Positions 34,489 to 45,259 of a stretch of 64,000 nt of DNA are shown in pieces. Both the position numbers and the translations under genes were made by a program. The first letter of the stretch is position 1. The number at the start of each line of letters is the position of its first letter. The notes below the pieces were generated by a model. The model was not told where the DNA came from, ran no database searches, and saw only the letters and a list, made by a program, of their open reading frames with translations. Source of the DNA: Microcebus murinus (lineage: Eukaryota > Chordata > Mammalia > Primates > Cheirogaleidae); contig NC_134112.1 in the NCBI RefSeq assembly GCF_040939455.1, forward strand, positions 65,613,001 through 65,677,000. Direction: 5' to 3'.

Positions 34489-35872
34489 GTCGATCAGTTG
34501 TTGTTTCTTTCCTTAGGTTATTGTTTGGGTATTCACACACCTTGTTTAGTTTCTGAGGCGTTAGGTGGTGCCTGTGGGTGAAATTGGACCACTCCCTGTA
34601 TATTGAGTCAGTGGATGCCGTGGAAAGGCTGTGCAAGATGCCGCCCCTGTCAGTAGGTGGCGTTTGCTTGGAGGAACAGGCTATGGTGTTGATTTTGAGT
34701 CCTGTTATCAGCTCTCGTTCTGGGCGGAGCTGGGTTGGGTAAGCCTGCCCTCAGGCCGTTAGCAGGGGTCAAAGTTCTGTTCTCAGCTTACAGGGAAAGC
34801 TGTCAGGGCAGGGCTGGAATGGTCCCGCTCAGCCAGAAAGTCTGGAGGTGGGGGTGGGGCTGTCTGAGACCTGCAGTCTGCAGCAGGCCTCGCTTCTTTC
34901 CACCCTCCCCAACTCTGCAGCTACTCCTGGGCCTCTGCCAGCAGGCCAGACCACAAGCCACCAGGCCTCCCCGGACTGTGGTGCCGGCGGGGAGGTTCCC
35001 TGCACAGGAACGCCACCTGGGTTGGGCGCACGGCCTCCTCCTGGGAGGAGGGTTGCCCTCTAGGACGCCGATCCGCCCCTGGAGGCACACAGCCCTCAGT
35101 AGGCTGTTCCCGTATAATCCTTCTGTGCCCGGGGCAATGCTAGCCCTCGGTGCAGGGGATCTGGTCTGCAGATCCGACCTCTGGGTCCCAGAGTTCAAAC
35201 TGTATTCCCACCAGGGAGAGGATTTCCGGTCCTAATTCACCCACAGGGAGCCCAAGCTGGATCTATGTCTCTCAGCCTCTGAGTCGGCAACGTTTTCCTG
35301 GGAACACGGTGCCAGCAGCACCTGGGAGGGCGGGCGGGGTCCCAAACGGGAAGGTCCCGTTCCCTGGAGGTGCCTCCGGCTGGTGGCTGTATTGTCTCTC
35401 TGGGCAGCCGAGGGTAGGGTCGGCGGAGGGGAGGAGGAGGCAATATGGCGCCTGCCGCGCGGCTCGGGTCTGTGCACACGGAGGTGCCCGGAGGAAGTTG
35501 GGAACCTGGTGCCACGTCTGCTACAGGCTCACCGTTGGCAAGCGGCGGCAGTCTCTGGGCTGATGTCCGCAGGTCTCTCCACCCGCTGGGGAGCCCGCCA
35601 GCAGTCCCGAATGCAGGGGAGGGGAAACAGCAATTCCACCTACCCTTGCCGCTGGTCTCCGGGCTGCTCCGGTGGTCTCAGCCTCCAGTTCTCCTCCGCA
35701 GCCTCCTCCCGTGGAGTCTCCCGGGGTCTCAGGTACCCCTCCTTCCGGCCCTTGTCCGCTGTATGCTCGTCTTCTTGCTTCTTTCCTCTAGTTTCTGCTA
35801 GAATTGGTCTTTTCTGTAGAGACCCTCTGTCTGGCGGTGTTATTCGTCCGCCATCTTGCTCCGCCCCCCCCC
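34489..35872 (-). promoter_or_regulatory. L1 5'UTR internal promoter, CpG-rich
   Basis: About 1.38 kb of GC- and CpG-rich DNA contrasts sharply with the AT-rich surroundings. The extreme 5' end (35840-35872) reads, on the L1 strand, a G-run then 'cggagcaagatggcggac'. This includes the core 'caagatggc', the YY1 site that places transcription start in human L1. In a genome scan it could be mistaken for a host CpG island. The plus strand of this region holds long open frames (34735-35235 and 35383-35910) that are probably chance products of base composition. Confidence 0.85.
35848..35860 (-). promoter_or_regulatory. Putative YY1 site at the L1 5' end
   Basis: The plus strand reads 'cgccatcttgc', that is 'gcaagatggcg' on the L1 strand, about 12-25 bases inside the element. 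This is the position and motif known for YY1 in anthropoid L1. Confidence 0.7.
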
Positions 35873-35886
35873 GCTCCCTTAGTTTT
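35873..35886. repeat. Full-length L1 TSD, right copy
   Basis: 'gctcccttagtttt', identical to 29331-29344. Confidence 0.85.
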
Positions 35887-36573
35887 ACCAAGCCCAGAAT
35901 CTCTCCTTAACTGAAGGGAGTACCTTTCGTGTTGTGTAGTTTCCAAATTGCTTATTAACAAAGAAAACACAAATAAAAACTGAAATAAAACTGTAAATAA
36001 TAAATATGACATAAGTTAATACAAATAGGTGATGAAAACTAAAATAAAATTTAAGATTTAAAATTATATAACACTGTACCATTTGTTTTGTTACTAAATG
36101 TAAATACTAATACTGTGTGTTACTTTTCTTACCCAGTCTTCTCTCTCCATCTGTAAACTAACACCTTCTTTGACTAGCTCTTACTCAAACACAATGAATT
36201 ATCTCTTTGTCTCAAGTAGCTCTTACTCAAACACAATGAATTATCACTTGTTGATCTACCCCCATATCATATTGATGAGTTGGAAGGAAAAAATCCTGCC
36301 AGTTGATCTTCTACAATGTGATACAACATCTCTCCACTCATAAACCACTCATAACAGACTAATTCCTCACCCGGCCCTCAACTACTCATCTCCCATTTGT
36401 CTTTCAATCTTTGATAACAAAATTTTCCCCCTCAAGCTCTATCTGAATCACATCACTTTGCCCAAACACTGTAATCAACAGTGAGTTCAATTTCCCTTCA
36501 TCATCACAGTGAGTCTTAATCCCATGTTCTCTGCTTCCACTCAATCAAGTAGTTCTGGGTGCACATCAGAAAA
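35887..36573. other. Unassigned AT-rich sequence
   Basis: No gene is visible. The stretch contains the 42-bp tandem duplication at 36175-36245. Confidence 0.5.
36175..36245. repeat. Tandem duplication, period 42
   Basis: A 29-base string beginning 'tagctcttactcaaacac' occurs exactly at 36175-36203 and at 36217-36245. Confidence 0.85.
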
Positions 36574-36581
36574 AGCCTTTC

Positions 36582-36923
36582 CTGTAATCCTAGCACTCTG
36601 GGAGGCCGAGGCGGGCGGATTGCTCAAAGTCAGGAGTTCGAAACCAGCCTGAGCAAGAGCGAGACCCCCGTCTCTACTATAAATAGAAAGAAATTAATTG
36701 GCCAACTAATATATATAGAAAAAATTAGCTGGGAATGGTGGCACATGCCTGTAGTCCCAGCTACTCCAGAGGCTGAGGCAGCAGGATCGCTTGAGCCCAG
36801 GAGTTTGAGGTTGCTGTAAGCTAGGCTGACACCACAGCACTCACTCTAGCCTGGGCAACAAAGTGAGACTCTGTTGAAAGAAAAGAAAGAAAAGAAAGAA
36901 AGAAAAGAAAGAAAGAAAGAAAG
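36582..36923 (+). mobile_element. Lemur-type Alu, slightly 5'-truncated
   Basis: It begins at 'ctgtaatcctagcactctgg', lacking roughly the first 20 bases. It carries the strepsirrhine linker 'ctataaatagaaagaaatt' then 'aattggccaac', a right arm with 'gctaggctgacaccacag', and a (GAAA)n-type tail at 36877-36923. 'agcctttc' at 36574-36581 recurs at 36924-36931 as the TSD. Confidence 0.92.
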
Positions 36924-37133
36924 AGCCTTTCAAACCTGCCACCTCGTGTATTTCCTGACTGCATGTCTGCACCAACTTTCACAATTCTAACACGCCACAA
37001 GGATGTCTCCATTTAACTTTACAATATACAGACACAAATCCTTCATATTTCACCTACTTGAATGAACCCATGTTCCCAATTATATGGGCAAAAATATGGT
37101 ATTCCTTACAACTGAGTGTGTTAATGCCCAGAG

Positions 37134-37290
37134 AATCAAAGCATTTTAGAGCTGAAAAGGATCTTAGAGATCATTGGGCAGGTCCAAAACTTTTCCCAGA
37201 TTAGGCACATGAAACAAATTATCTCAAGTAACCTGCCTAAACTCAGAGAGGTAGTGTCAGAGCTGGTTCCAAAATCATAGCTTCCCAACT
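37134..37290. repeat. Old SINE-like repeat, MIR age
   Basis: 'gcattttagagctgaaaagg' then 'atcttagagatcattgggc' resembles the patch near 5035. The later 'ctaaactcagagaggtagtg' and 'gagctggttccaaaatcata' resemble the MIR-like segment around 'cacagctagtaagtggcag'. The family is not named. Confidence 0.4.
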
Positions 37291-37349
37291 GATTCCACAA
37301 TCTTCCTCCAAAGAGATGCACATTACAGTGGATTCCTATAGTTGCCCTC

Positions 37350-37690
37350 TCATGAATACCAGCTGTGCCATGTCACCATTCTTCCTCCTGATTCTACCAC
37401 CCTCCTCTACTCCTTCACTTCTGTGTTTTTCCTTCTATTTGTCTTCTCTGCCTGCTCCTCAATTAATTATCCTAAATTTGTAGTCCTTCGATTCTTAGTG
37501 GTATTTATTTCTTTTAAATACCTACAGTTTTTAATAGAATTTATCATAATCTACCACACATAATGTTACTTCTATTCTTGTTGTATCATGCTATTTGGAA
37601 AGCAAGTTACTTGAAAAAGCACTCATGGTTTCTTACAGCTCTTTGTAGCTCTTGTGGTTCTTAATAAATCAGTGTTCAGCTGAATACAAT
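37350..37690 (+). repeat. Possible L2 fragment
   Basis: 'tgctatttggaaagcaagtt', 'acttgaaaaagcactcatgg' and 'gtggttcttaataaatcag' follow the general L2 3' layout, but are strongly diverged. Confidence 0.35.
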
Positions 37691-38542
37691 TCCACCTATC
37701 ATAGAATGTAGCTGGATGAGAGGCAAATTGGTTATCACTCAACATTTAATCTATCTGATTTGCCATGGTTTAGGGTGTTTTCTTGGGTTCAGTATTTCTT
37801 ATTTTTTTGTTATTTGCAGGACCACAATAATAAACTACAGCAAATGGAAACTGAACTTTTTCAGTCACATTCAATTTGATCAAGTTGTAGATCATATACT
37901 CCCAGAAATAAACCAACCCTTATTTTCTTCACTTTTATATCACCTATAACAGAGCTGTATTTGGAAACAGCTCTGTGTATTTGTTTATGTTAATACTAGT
38001 GCTAATGCTGACATAGGAAAAGAATACAAAACGTTTGGATTAAAAAATGTCAGAATCCCACTATCAGCACACCAGAATTCTGAACTATGATATAAAAGTT
38101 TTATTTTGTGCTTATCCTGACTGGCAGAAAAATTTTTAAATAAACCCCAATTTGTGTTTTTTATTGTGTCATTTTAATATTATATGGACATCTAAGATAC
38201 ATTAAAAGTGACCATAATCTTAGAATAGGCATAGCAGAGTTTAGTATAGAGTTGGTTCTCAACAAAAGCTCAGTGAATGAATTGATTAATTTACAATCGC
38301 TTGTCCCTGAATCCATTGTTTTATATATATATGTATATATATACATGTTTTTTTCCTAGTACAATTGATCAGAGAGAGCTAAATCCATTCTTTTGGAATT
38401 ATCTTTGATATTTTTTTCCTCCACAAAAAAATGGGAATTTAGAAACTCATATTCTATTTATTTTGTAGTAGATGAAATAACACAAGCAAGCAGTTTTCCT
38501 CAAGCACAATAGCTTTTCTTTTAGAACATTGTAAGTCTGAAA
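37691..38542. other. Unassigned, with a possible L2 end at 38226-38290
   Basis: 'gcatagcagagtttagtata' then 'tctcaacaaaagctcagtga' resembles the L2 tail 'cctagcacagtgcctggcac...gctcaataaatg'. A short TA-rich tract lies at 38326-38346. No gene is seen. Confidence 0.35.
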
Positions 38543-38557
38543 TATTTCCTGTCTTTC
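38543..38557. repeat. Alu TSD, left copy
   Basis: 'tatttcctgtctttc', identical to 38905-38919. Confidence 0.85.
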
Positions 38558-38904
38558 TTTTTTTTTTTTTTTTTTTTTTTTTTGAGACAGAGTCTCGCTT
38601 TGTTGCCCAGGCTAGAGTGAGTGCCGTGGCGTCAGCCTAGCTCACAGCAACCTCAAACTCCTGGGCTCCAGTGATCCTTCTGCCTCAGCCTCCCGGGTAG
38701 CTGGGACTACAGGCATGCGCCACCATGCCTGGCTAATTTTTTTTTTTTATATATATATCAGTTGGCCAATTAATTTCTTTCTATTTATAGTAGAGACGGG
38801 TCTCGCTCTTGCTCAGGCTGGTTTTGAACTCCTGACCTTGAGCAATCCGCCCGCCTCGGCCTCCCAAGAGCTAGGATTACAGGCGTGAGCCACAGCGCCC
38901 GGCC
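38558..38904 (-). mobile_element. Full-length lemur-type Alu, antisense
   Basis: A poly(T) tail (about 26 T) is followed by 'gagacagagtctcgctttg', the right arm, the linker 'cagttggccaattaatttc', and a complete left arm ending 'cacagcgcccggcc'. Low divergence and a perfect 15-bp TSD mark a recent insertion. Confidence 0.95.
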
Positions 38905-38919
38905 TATTTCCTGTCTTTC
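38905..38919. repeat. Alu TSD, right copy
   Basis: 'tatttcctgtctttc', identical to 38543-38557. Confidence 0.85.
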
Positions 38920-40489
38920 TAAACAACATTCCTGAACAATCATCTTAATGGTTGTGTTTCCCATTGTGCTTAACAATTTGTGAGCATAGCAGCTGCTTTA
39001 GGATATAAGTTACCACTTCCTCACCCATATATGGCAGGGCCATATCGTCCTAACTAAATGTGAGTAACCCTTGTAAAAAAAAAAGAAATTGTTGTATAAT
39101 CTTCATGAACCAAAGCACTACTTATGTTCAGAGCCAGATTTTCTAAAAAAAATAAAATTGCCTAAGATATATTGTATTTCAATAGCTCACATATCTTAGT
39201 TAATAAGGAGAAAATAGGAAATATGTTCAAACTGTTCTTTGATGACCTATTGCTGTGTGACATGCTTATTGGCACAGACAAATGTTGTCAGCCAATTGCT
39301 ATCTGATCACGTTCTCCTTCCTGTTTGTGGATTCACCTGTGCCTACCATGTTTTTTCAGGCTGTCTCTGCAGTTGGTGCTCCATACTTTGTGCAAAGTAA
39401 AATTAAGTAGAAATTACTAGGAGTGGAAAATCTCCGTAAGCACTCATAAATGATGCACAAACCTAAATGGACTTTGTAAATGTACACTGGCAGTGTACAG
39501 TTAGATCACCAAAGCCCTTCCTTAAGGTAAACTTTTCTTCTGATATGAATCCATTTAAATGTTATTAAAGTGAAGTTACTGAAGCAGGAGTACCAGATTT
39601 GACACTCATAAGTCTCACACAGAGGGAGTTACATCAGGGTAAGAAATACCCTATATCAAATGGTACATTAAAATATTTATTCCTCTTCAGGTGCTGTAGT
39701 ATCTTTCTCCAAAGTTATTTTTATCACCTCAACACCTATCACACTCAGGACCATTGAACTGACAAGTAGTTCTGCCAAATAGTCAATGGATTTTAGTAAT
39801 TCATGGTTTAGAAAAGGCTACATGATAATTCATCCTAAATATATTTCATAGGGGTTAATTATGGGGCAATAATACCTCATCCAAAGAAACCATACAAATG
39901 CAAGGATGGGTTTGATTATGTCTGCAATAGCTCTTTGAATTGTTAGTGAGTAAAGCTATAATAATTTGCAGCAATATTTTTATTATCTATTGCCATGAGA
40001 TTGTTAACTTGTGTTTGTATAATGTCTTTCTTAGATTAATTGGAAATGCTCCATTTGAAATCATAGCAGTCTCTAGAGAATGCTGCTAAAATGTTGCATC
40101 CATTAAAAATAATTCAAAGCCAGTTAACTGGCCAATGAAAAAATTTAATGCTTTAGGAAGTCTCTTCTAAACATTTATTGGGTCACCATGCATGTCTGTA
40201 TTTGGCTTTTGAATTAAACCTCTGTGTAGTATATTCTATGTGAGGCAGCAACCAGCAGAAATGAATAGACTCTGTATGGTATAAGGGATTATTACAATGA
40301 TCCAAATGATCCTTCGGCTCTTTTCAAAGTGTTTTCTTTGAGTGCATAGAAACAACGTGCTTAGAGTTAGAGCTAAAAAAAATACATTATATTTTAATTG
40401 TACATTTTATGGCATTTAATAATTATTAAATGATTTGCATGTAATCCCATGAATCCTCAGAAAAGGTCCTTGAATCTTCATAATAAATA
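38920..40489. other. Unassigned sequence
   Basis: No gene, RNA or confidently recognised repeat is visible. Confidence 0.5.
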
Positions 40490-40610
40490 ATAATAGCTAC
40501 TGTTTATTCAGTAACTGCAATGTGCAAACCTTGTGCTAGGCATACATACAAGTCTTTTTATTAATTCTCTTAACAACTATAGTGTACACTGTACTGCCCA
40601 GAATCCCTCT
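40490..40610 (-). repeat. MIR fragment, antisense
   Basis: 'gtttattcagtaactgcaat', 'gtgcaaaccttgtgctaggc', 'aagtctttttattaattctc' and 'ttaacaactatag' follow antisense MIR ('tactatgtgccaggcactgtgctaag...tcatttaatcctcacaacaac'). Confidence 0.6.
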
Positions 40611-40999
40611 CAAGACCATTCGTTTGCCAACTATGAGGAAGGTTAGCTTTTAAACTATGTTTTAGAAATGTCTTTTGCCCAAAGAGAGCTGCCTTCTTCA
40701 AGATTATACAGCCTTTTCTCAGGGCAGTCTGCATGTAATGCCTTGTTGATGAGAACTTACAGAGGCCTGGATCACTTGCCTTATTTCAAAATACTTTAAT
40801 TCAAGGGTCATTCCATCTCAGGGCTCTCTGTGGGATTTACTGAGCCTTTGTTGCAACTACACAGAAGTTTAAGTTCTTCATAGATACTTCCACTTCTTCA
40901 TAGATACTCTTCCCAACAGCAATCCTTCACCCCTCAATAAATCTCCTTCATCTCAGTATTGGTTCACTGTCTTACCTGATATAAAACATGCTTTAGTTT

Positions 41000-41398
41000 T
41001 AAATTTTTGTATCCTCTCCAAAATTTGTGTTGAAAGTTAAACCTGCAATGCAACAATATTTAGAGGTGGGGACTTTAGGGGGTGATTAGGCCATGAGGGC
41101 TCTGCCCTCATGAATGGGATAAGTGCCTTACAAAAGGGCTGGAGAAAACCAGCTAGGCGCTTTTGTGGCCCTTCCATCCATTCAGCCATGTGAGGACACA
41201 ATGTCTGTTCCCTCCAGAGGCTGCAATAAGAAGGCACCATCTTGGAAGCAGAGAGCAGCTCTCACTAGACACCAAATCTACCAGTTCCTTGATCTAGGAC
41301 TGCTCTAGCACCAGGATTGTGAGAAATAAATCCATGTTATTTATAAATTACCCATTCTCAGGTGTTTTTCTTAATAGCAGCATGAGAATACTAAAAAA
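41000..41398 (+). mobile_element. MaLR solo LTR (MST/MLT1 type)
   Basis: Diagnostic blocks appear in order: 'ttagaggtggggactttagg', 'gggtgattaggccatgaggg', 'ctgccctcatgaatgggata', 'agccatgtgaggacacaatg', 'gaagcagagagcagctctca', 'ccttgatctaggactgctct' and 'ttgtgagaaataaatccatg', the last with the AATAAA signal. It ends near 'gagaatactaaaa'. Roughly full length, moderately diverged, with no internal sequence attached. Confidence 0.85.
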
Positions 41399-41399
41399 T

Positions 41400-41490
41400 A
41401 ATCTCAACATTGTGGATGAAGAAACTGAGGATCAGAATAAATGCAAGAAATAAGATTCAAGCCCATGGCTGATCCTTGCTCAGTGTTGTC
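41400..41490 (-). repeat. MIR fragment, antisense
   Basis: 'tgtggatgaagaaactgagg' then 'aagattcaagcccatggctg' matches antisense MIR ('acagatgaggaaactgagg...attcgaacccaggtctg'). It abuts the MaLR LTR. Confidence 0.55.
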
Positions 41491-43972
41491 TAGCCAGGAC
41501 AAGACAGATCCAAGACTCTAAAGCTCTTATTCCCCGGTGAATGACAACTTTAGCAATGAGAGTTGGCACAGTTATATCCAGATCCAAGCAAGTAAATTCC
41601 TTAAGAATCTTTAAAAGAGGAAAATTTTTTAAAGAGTTATCCACATCATATCCTTTTCTTACAAAGTTTATACTAGTGGCAAAGAAGTAAATACATTTAG
41701 CAATGACTCTACATAAAGTAGTACTAAAAGGTCTACACTGTGCTATTCCTAACAAGAGGGTTTTTTTTTTCCTTTTTTCTAAATTCTAAAATTAGAGCAG
41801 TAAATCTCTACCAGAACATTGAAACATTGCAATATAAGGGCGATTTGCATAATAAATGTGGAAATTAATATGCTCTCCCCATATTTTCAAGAATAGGAAA
41901 TCATTTTTCCACATGTACCTAAAGCAACACTGTAATGTTGTATAACACTTCAATTTCCCATCCTCTAGAAGGTCTATGTCCCTATGTAAAATAAAAGTCT
42001 TCCTGTTCTAGAGCGTATTATCTTGTTCATTCTCCTTCTGATGCCTTAGGCATTAGACACTTGAGGTCAACTTTCTTAAGAATTACAAATATAGGAAAAA
42101 TGATAACATCAATTCAAGTAGATAACATGGCTAAAAGCTGCTTGACTTGTTGCCTATGTTTCCCTATATAAAATACAAAATTGTGATAAATGGCAGGAAA
42201 TAAAATAGCAATAAAGAAAAGTCAAAATGTACTATAAATTCTGAAAAACACATGCCAAAATTTGAAAGATACATTTTCCCATACCACCTAATCACTTACC
42301 AACCATAGCAATATGTGAAAAATCATAGATTAAAAATGATTCCTATTAACCAATTTTTCATTTCAACCAACTTATTGCTCAAAACAATTATAACCCAATC
42401 ATCAAGAACCATGATGATAATAAAGAATATCAGATTTAGGAACAGAAGCTATTTATTACTTAAATCTGTGCTAATGAGACACTTAGTATATACTTTTTTT
42501 TTAACAATTACTTTGTTTACTAAAAAAAATATGCTTATTCTGGTTTATGGTATAATTACCTGAAACAGAATCAAATCCAGTGTTCAAAACTGTTCCAGCT
42601 AATAAATATAGCTGCTAATGAGTAGCCACTGGACATTATAAGTCATATTGATGATAGATGAAGTCATTATATTCTATGTAATAACTTTTTCTGGAAACTT
42701 TACTGAGAAGCCTCTGCTCTAGAAAGCCAAATGAATATCAGCAGAGGACATCAGCACTTCTAATGAAACTAAATGTAAATTCCACACAACCACAATGACT
42801 AGACCACTTGTCCTTTTTATAGAATCATTAAAATCACTGCAATCTTAACAGCCACAAAACGAGCCTCTTAGCATTTGGAAACTTCTCACAGGCCTGAACT
42901 CTGTGTTGGTAATAAAGCCCAGAAGGTAATATCTAGTTATATGAAATAACAACTAAATTGTGATCTAAACAAAAATGAGCATTTGTTGCTACGTATGAAA
43001 ACTCTACTATCTTTGGTTCTCTGATAGCACCACCGAGGAAACAAATTTTCTAATTAGGGTCTAGGCAGTGTTGCTGGTAGGAGGTGGCTCATAGGTTGCA
43101 TAAATGCAATATGAATTTAAACGACCTCTGAATTCTTGTAGGCATAGCTAGCCAATTGAGCTTCACTCAAGTTAGGTTAATTAAAAAGCTAAACAAGTCT
43201 CCCTTCTGTGTTTTACAACTTTGGTTTTTAAATATGGCATAAGTATTTATGAAAATGACAGAAAGGTAAACACAGTACTGTGTTGTCCCTGCCTGGGACA
43301 CAAACCCTCCCTTTTGTCTTATCTTGCACCCAGAGACCTTAGAGACTTCCCAAGTATTACATAATAACTAGAGGATGAGGGCAGAAGTAACACTGCCTTG
43401 TGGTTTTTACTTGTTTTTATCAGGCTACTTAAGGGGATATTCTTCCCAGTGGGCACATTTTCTGGGCAGGAAACTTACCTACATTCATTTCAGGGAGACT
43501 AAGAGAAAGAAACAAAATTACAGAGCCAGGTAACCACAGTCCTGAGGGAACTGTCTGTGTTTGTCAACCTCCCAGTTGTTCATATGTACAGGAAAAACTG
43601 TGAGAGACTCACTCCACTTTCAATTATACCAAAAGCTTATCTTCGGCAGCATTTAAATGATCTATGCTCTATACATACTTGATATTATTTTTTTGTCTTT
43701 TCCTTCAAAAATCTATCAGGTCTGTCATGCTTGATGGCACAAATTTAAGAGGAAGAGAGAAGAAAGAAAGAGAAATGAAGAGATAATAGACTTGCAACAA
43801 ACTTTATAGTGTATTCTTTTCTTCTATTCCCTTGCTGCCAGGCATGTAGAGCCAATGTCACAAGAATTCTAGGAAAATAACTAATACCTATCTCTGGACA
43901 AGGTGCTCAGTACCTGAAGAAAAAGGTTTCAAACAGGCAGTGACTAAAACAACTAAAACATAAAAAATTATC
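41491..43972. other. Unassigned AT-rich sequence
   Basis: About 2.5 kb without a gene, RNA or repeat that I recognise. This is the longest stretch that may be single-copy ancestral DNA. Confidence 0.45.
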
Positions 43973-43990
43973 CACACACACACACACACA
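43973..43990. repeat. (CA)n microsatellite
   Basis: About nine CA units. Confidence 0.8.
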
Positions 43991-44019
43991 ACGCATGCAC
44001 ATATGTGCCATGAGGTCAT

Positions 44020-45095
44020 GTATTATAGGAAGAGTGACATTAGGGAGACAGCAGAATAGGAGCTTTGTAACATCACAGCCCCCCAACAGAAGCATAAATT
44101 TTGACAACTACTCACTGACAAGAGTACCTTTGCAGGGGTCTAGCAGAGAAGTCCCAGCATGTTGTCGGAGCAAAAAAATATCTGAAAAAAAAAGATTCAT
44201 GGAAGATTGTAAGAACAGTTTCACATTACCTAAATCGCTCCTCCCCCAAGGTGGCACAATTCAGTGCCAAGAGAGACACCCTCAGCCAACAACATCCCCC
44301 ATGAAGGAAAGTGAGAGCATAGTGAGCGAGTGCCTAGCTTGCCCAGTCATGTGAGATGCATCCAAAGAAGTCCACTTCTTTCTTGTCTCGACAAGACTAC
44401 TAAGGTAGTTAGCAAAGCTGAGAGGTTGGAAAGGCTAGTATCAAGGGAAAGAGGCCACAGACCCTATAAACAGCTCCACAGCTTCTATCAGGAAGCCCAC
44501 CTAGAAGCCGCTTGGGAGGCCTTGCCTGCAGATTCCACCAACTGGCCATAGGATTGGTGGGATTGAGAGATGGCATACAATATGAAGACTTCCCCACCAA
44601 GGAAACAAGAGATGTGGAGTGGGGGCATCCACAGAAAATGTCTGAGAGGGCCTGAGAATCCCTCACAGGGCTGGCCCTGGTGAAGGCATTTCTCTCCCAA
44701 AGCCAGTCAGTTAAGACTAATGGAAGTGACTCCTCTTTCAAATGCAAAGATAGCAAGTCAAGACTTCAAGGAACACAAAAAATCAAGGATATATGACTCT
44801 GCTAAAGGAGCACAATAATATTATATTCACTGACCCCAACAAAATGGACAAATTACCTGACAACAATTCAAAATAACTGTTGTAAGGAAACTCAGTGAAC
44901 TGTAAGAGAACACAGAAAATTCAATGATAGATCAGAAAAAAATACACATGAACAAAATAAGAAGTTTAATGATGACATGAAAGCCATTAAAAAGAATCAA
45001 ACAGAAATCCTGGATCTGAAGAACACAATGCAATAGAGAGCTTCAACAACAGACTCAATGATGAGAAAAAAAATATTGAACTAAAAATGGTTATT
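44020..45095 (+). mobile_element. Old L1 5'UTR and ORF1 start
   Basis: 'gacagcagaataggagcttt' and 'cagccccccaacagaagcat' resemble the 5' region of L1M elements. Positions 44940-45060 resemble the ORF1 coiled-coil DNA ('aagaatcaaacagaaatcct', 'gatctgaagaacacaatgca'). No intact frame remains. Confidence 0.55.
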
Positions 45096-45099
45096 TAAA

Positions 45100-45245
45100 A
45101 TTAGTCAAATATTCTCACCACAAAAATACATAAGTATGTAAGGTAATGGATATGTTCATTAGCTTGATTAGCCATTCTCCAACATACATATATATCAAAT
45201 ATTATGCTGTAAATCATAACTATATATAGTATTTATTTGTCAATT
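45100..45245 (+). mobile_element. L1M 3'UTR end
   Basis: 'aaatattctcaccacaaaaa', 'ggtaatggatatgttcatta', 'gcttgattagccattctcc' and 'tttatttgtcaatttttaaa' form the L1MA/L1MB 3'UTR. Another copy of the same end is found at 49250-49385. It comes directly after ORF1-start sequence, so either a large internal deletion or a second insertion separates them. Confidence 0.65.
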
Positions 45246-45259
45246 TTTAAAAATCAATT

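Larger units (their letters stand above)
29345..35872 (-). mobile_element. Full-length, potentially active L1 retrotransposon
   Basis: This is a complete, minus-strand L1 of about 6.5 kb: GC-rich 5'UTR (34489-35872), ORF1 (33484-34488), 41-bp spacer, ORF2 (29576-33442), short 3'UTR (29364-29575) and a pure T23 tract (29341-29363) representing the poly(A) tail. A perfect 14-bp TSD and uninterrupted ORFs indicate a recent insertion. It landed eight bases from the right TSD of the preceding small L1. Four other L1 copies in the window align to it and are broken. Whether it is transcribed or mobile cannot be judged from sequence alone. Confidence 0.95.

Noticed and set aside
34489..35872. A CpG island marking a host gene promoter
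   Set aside because: The GC-rich block is bounded exactly by ORF1 on one side and the L1 TSD on the other, so it is the L1 5'UTR.
44409..44756. A minus-strand frame of 115 codons as a gene
   Set aside because: It lies antisense to old L1 5'UTR sequence and has no recognisable domain.
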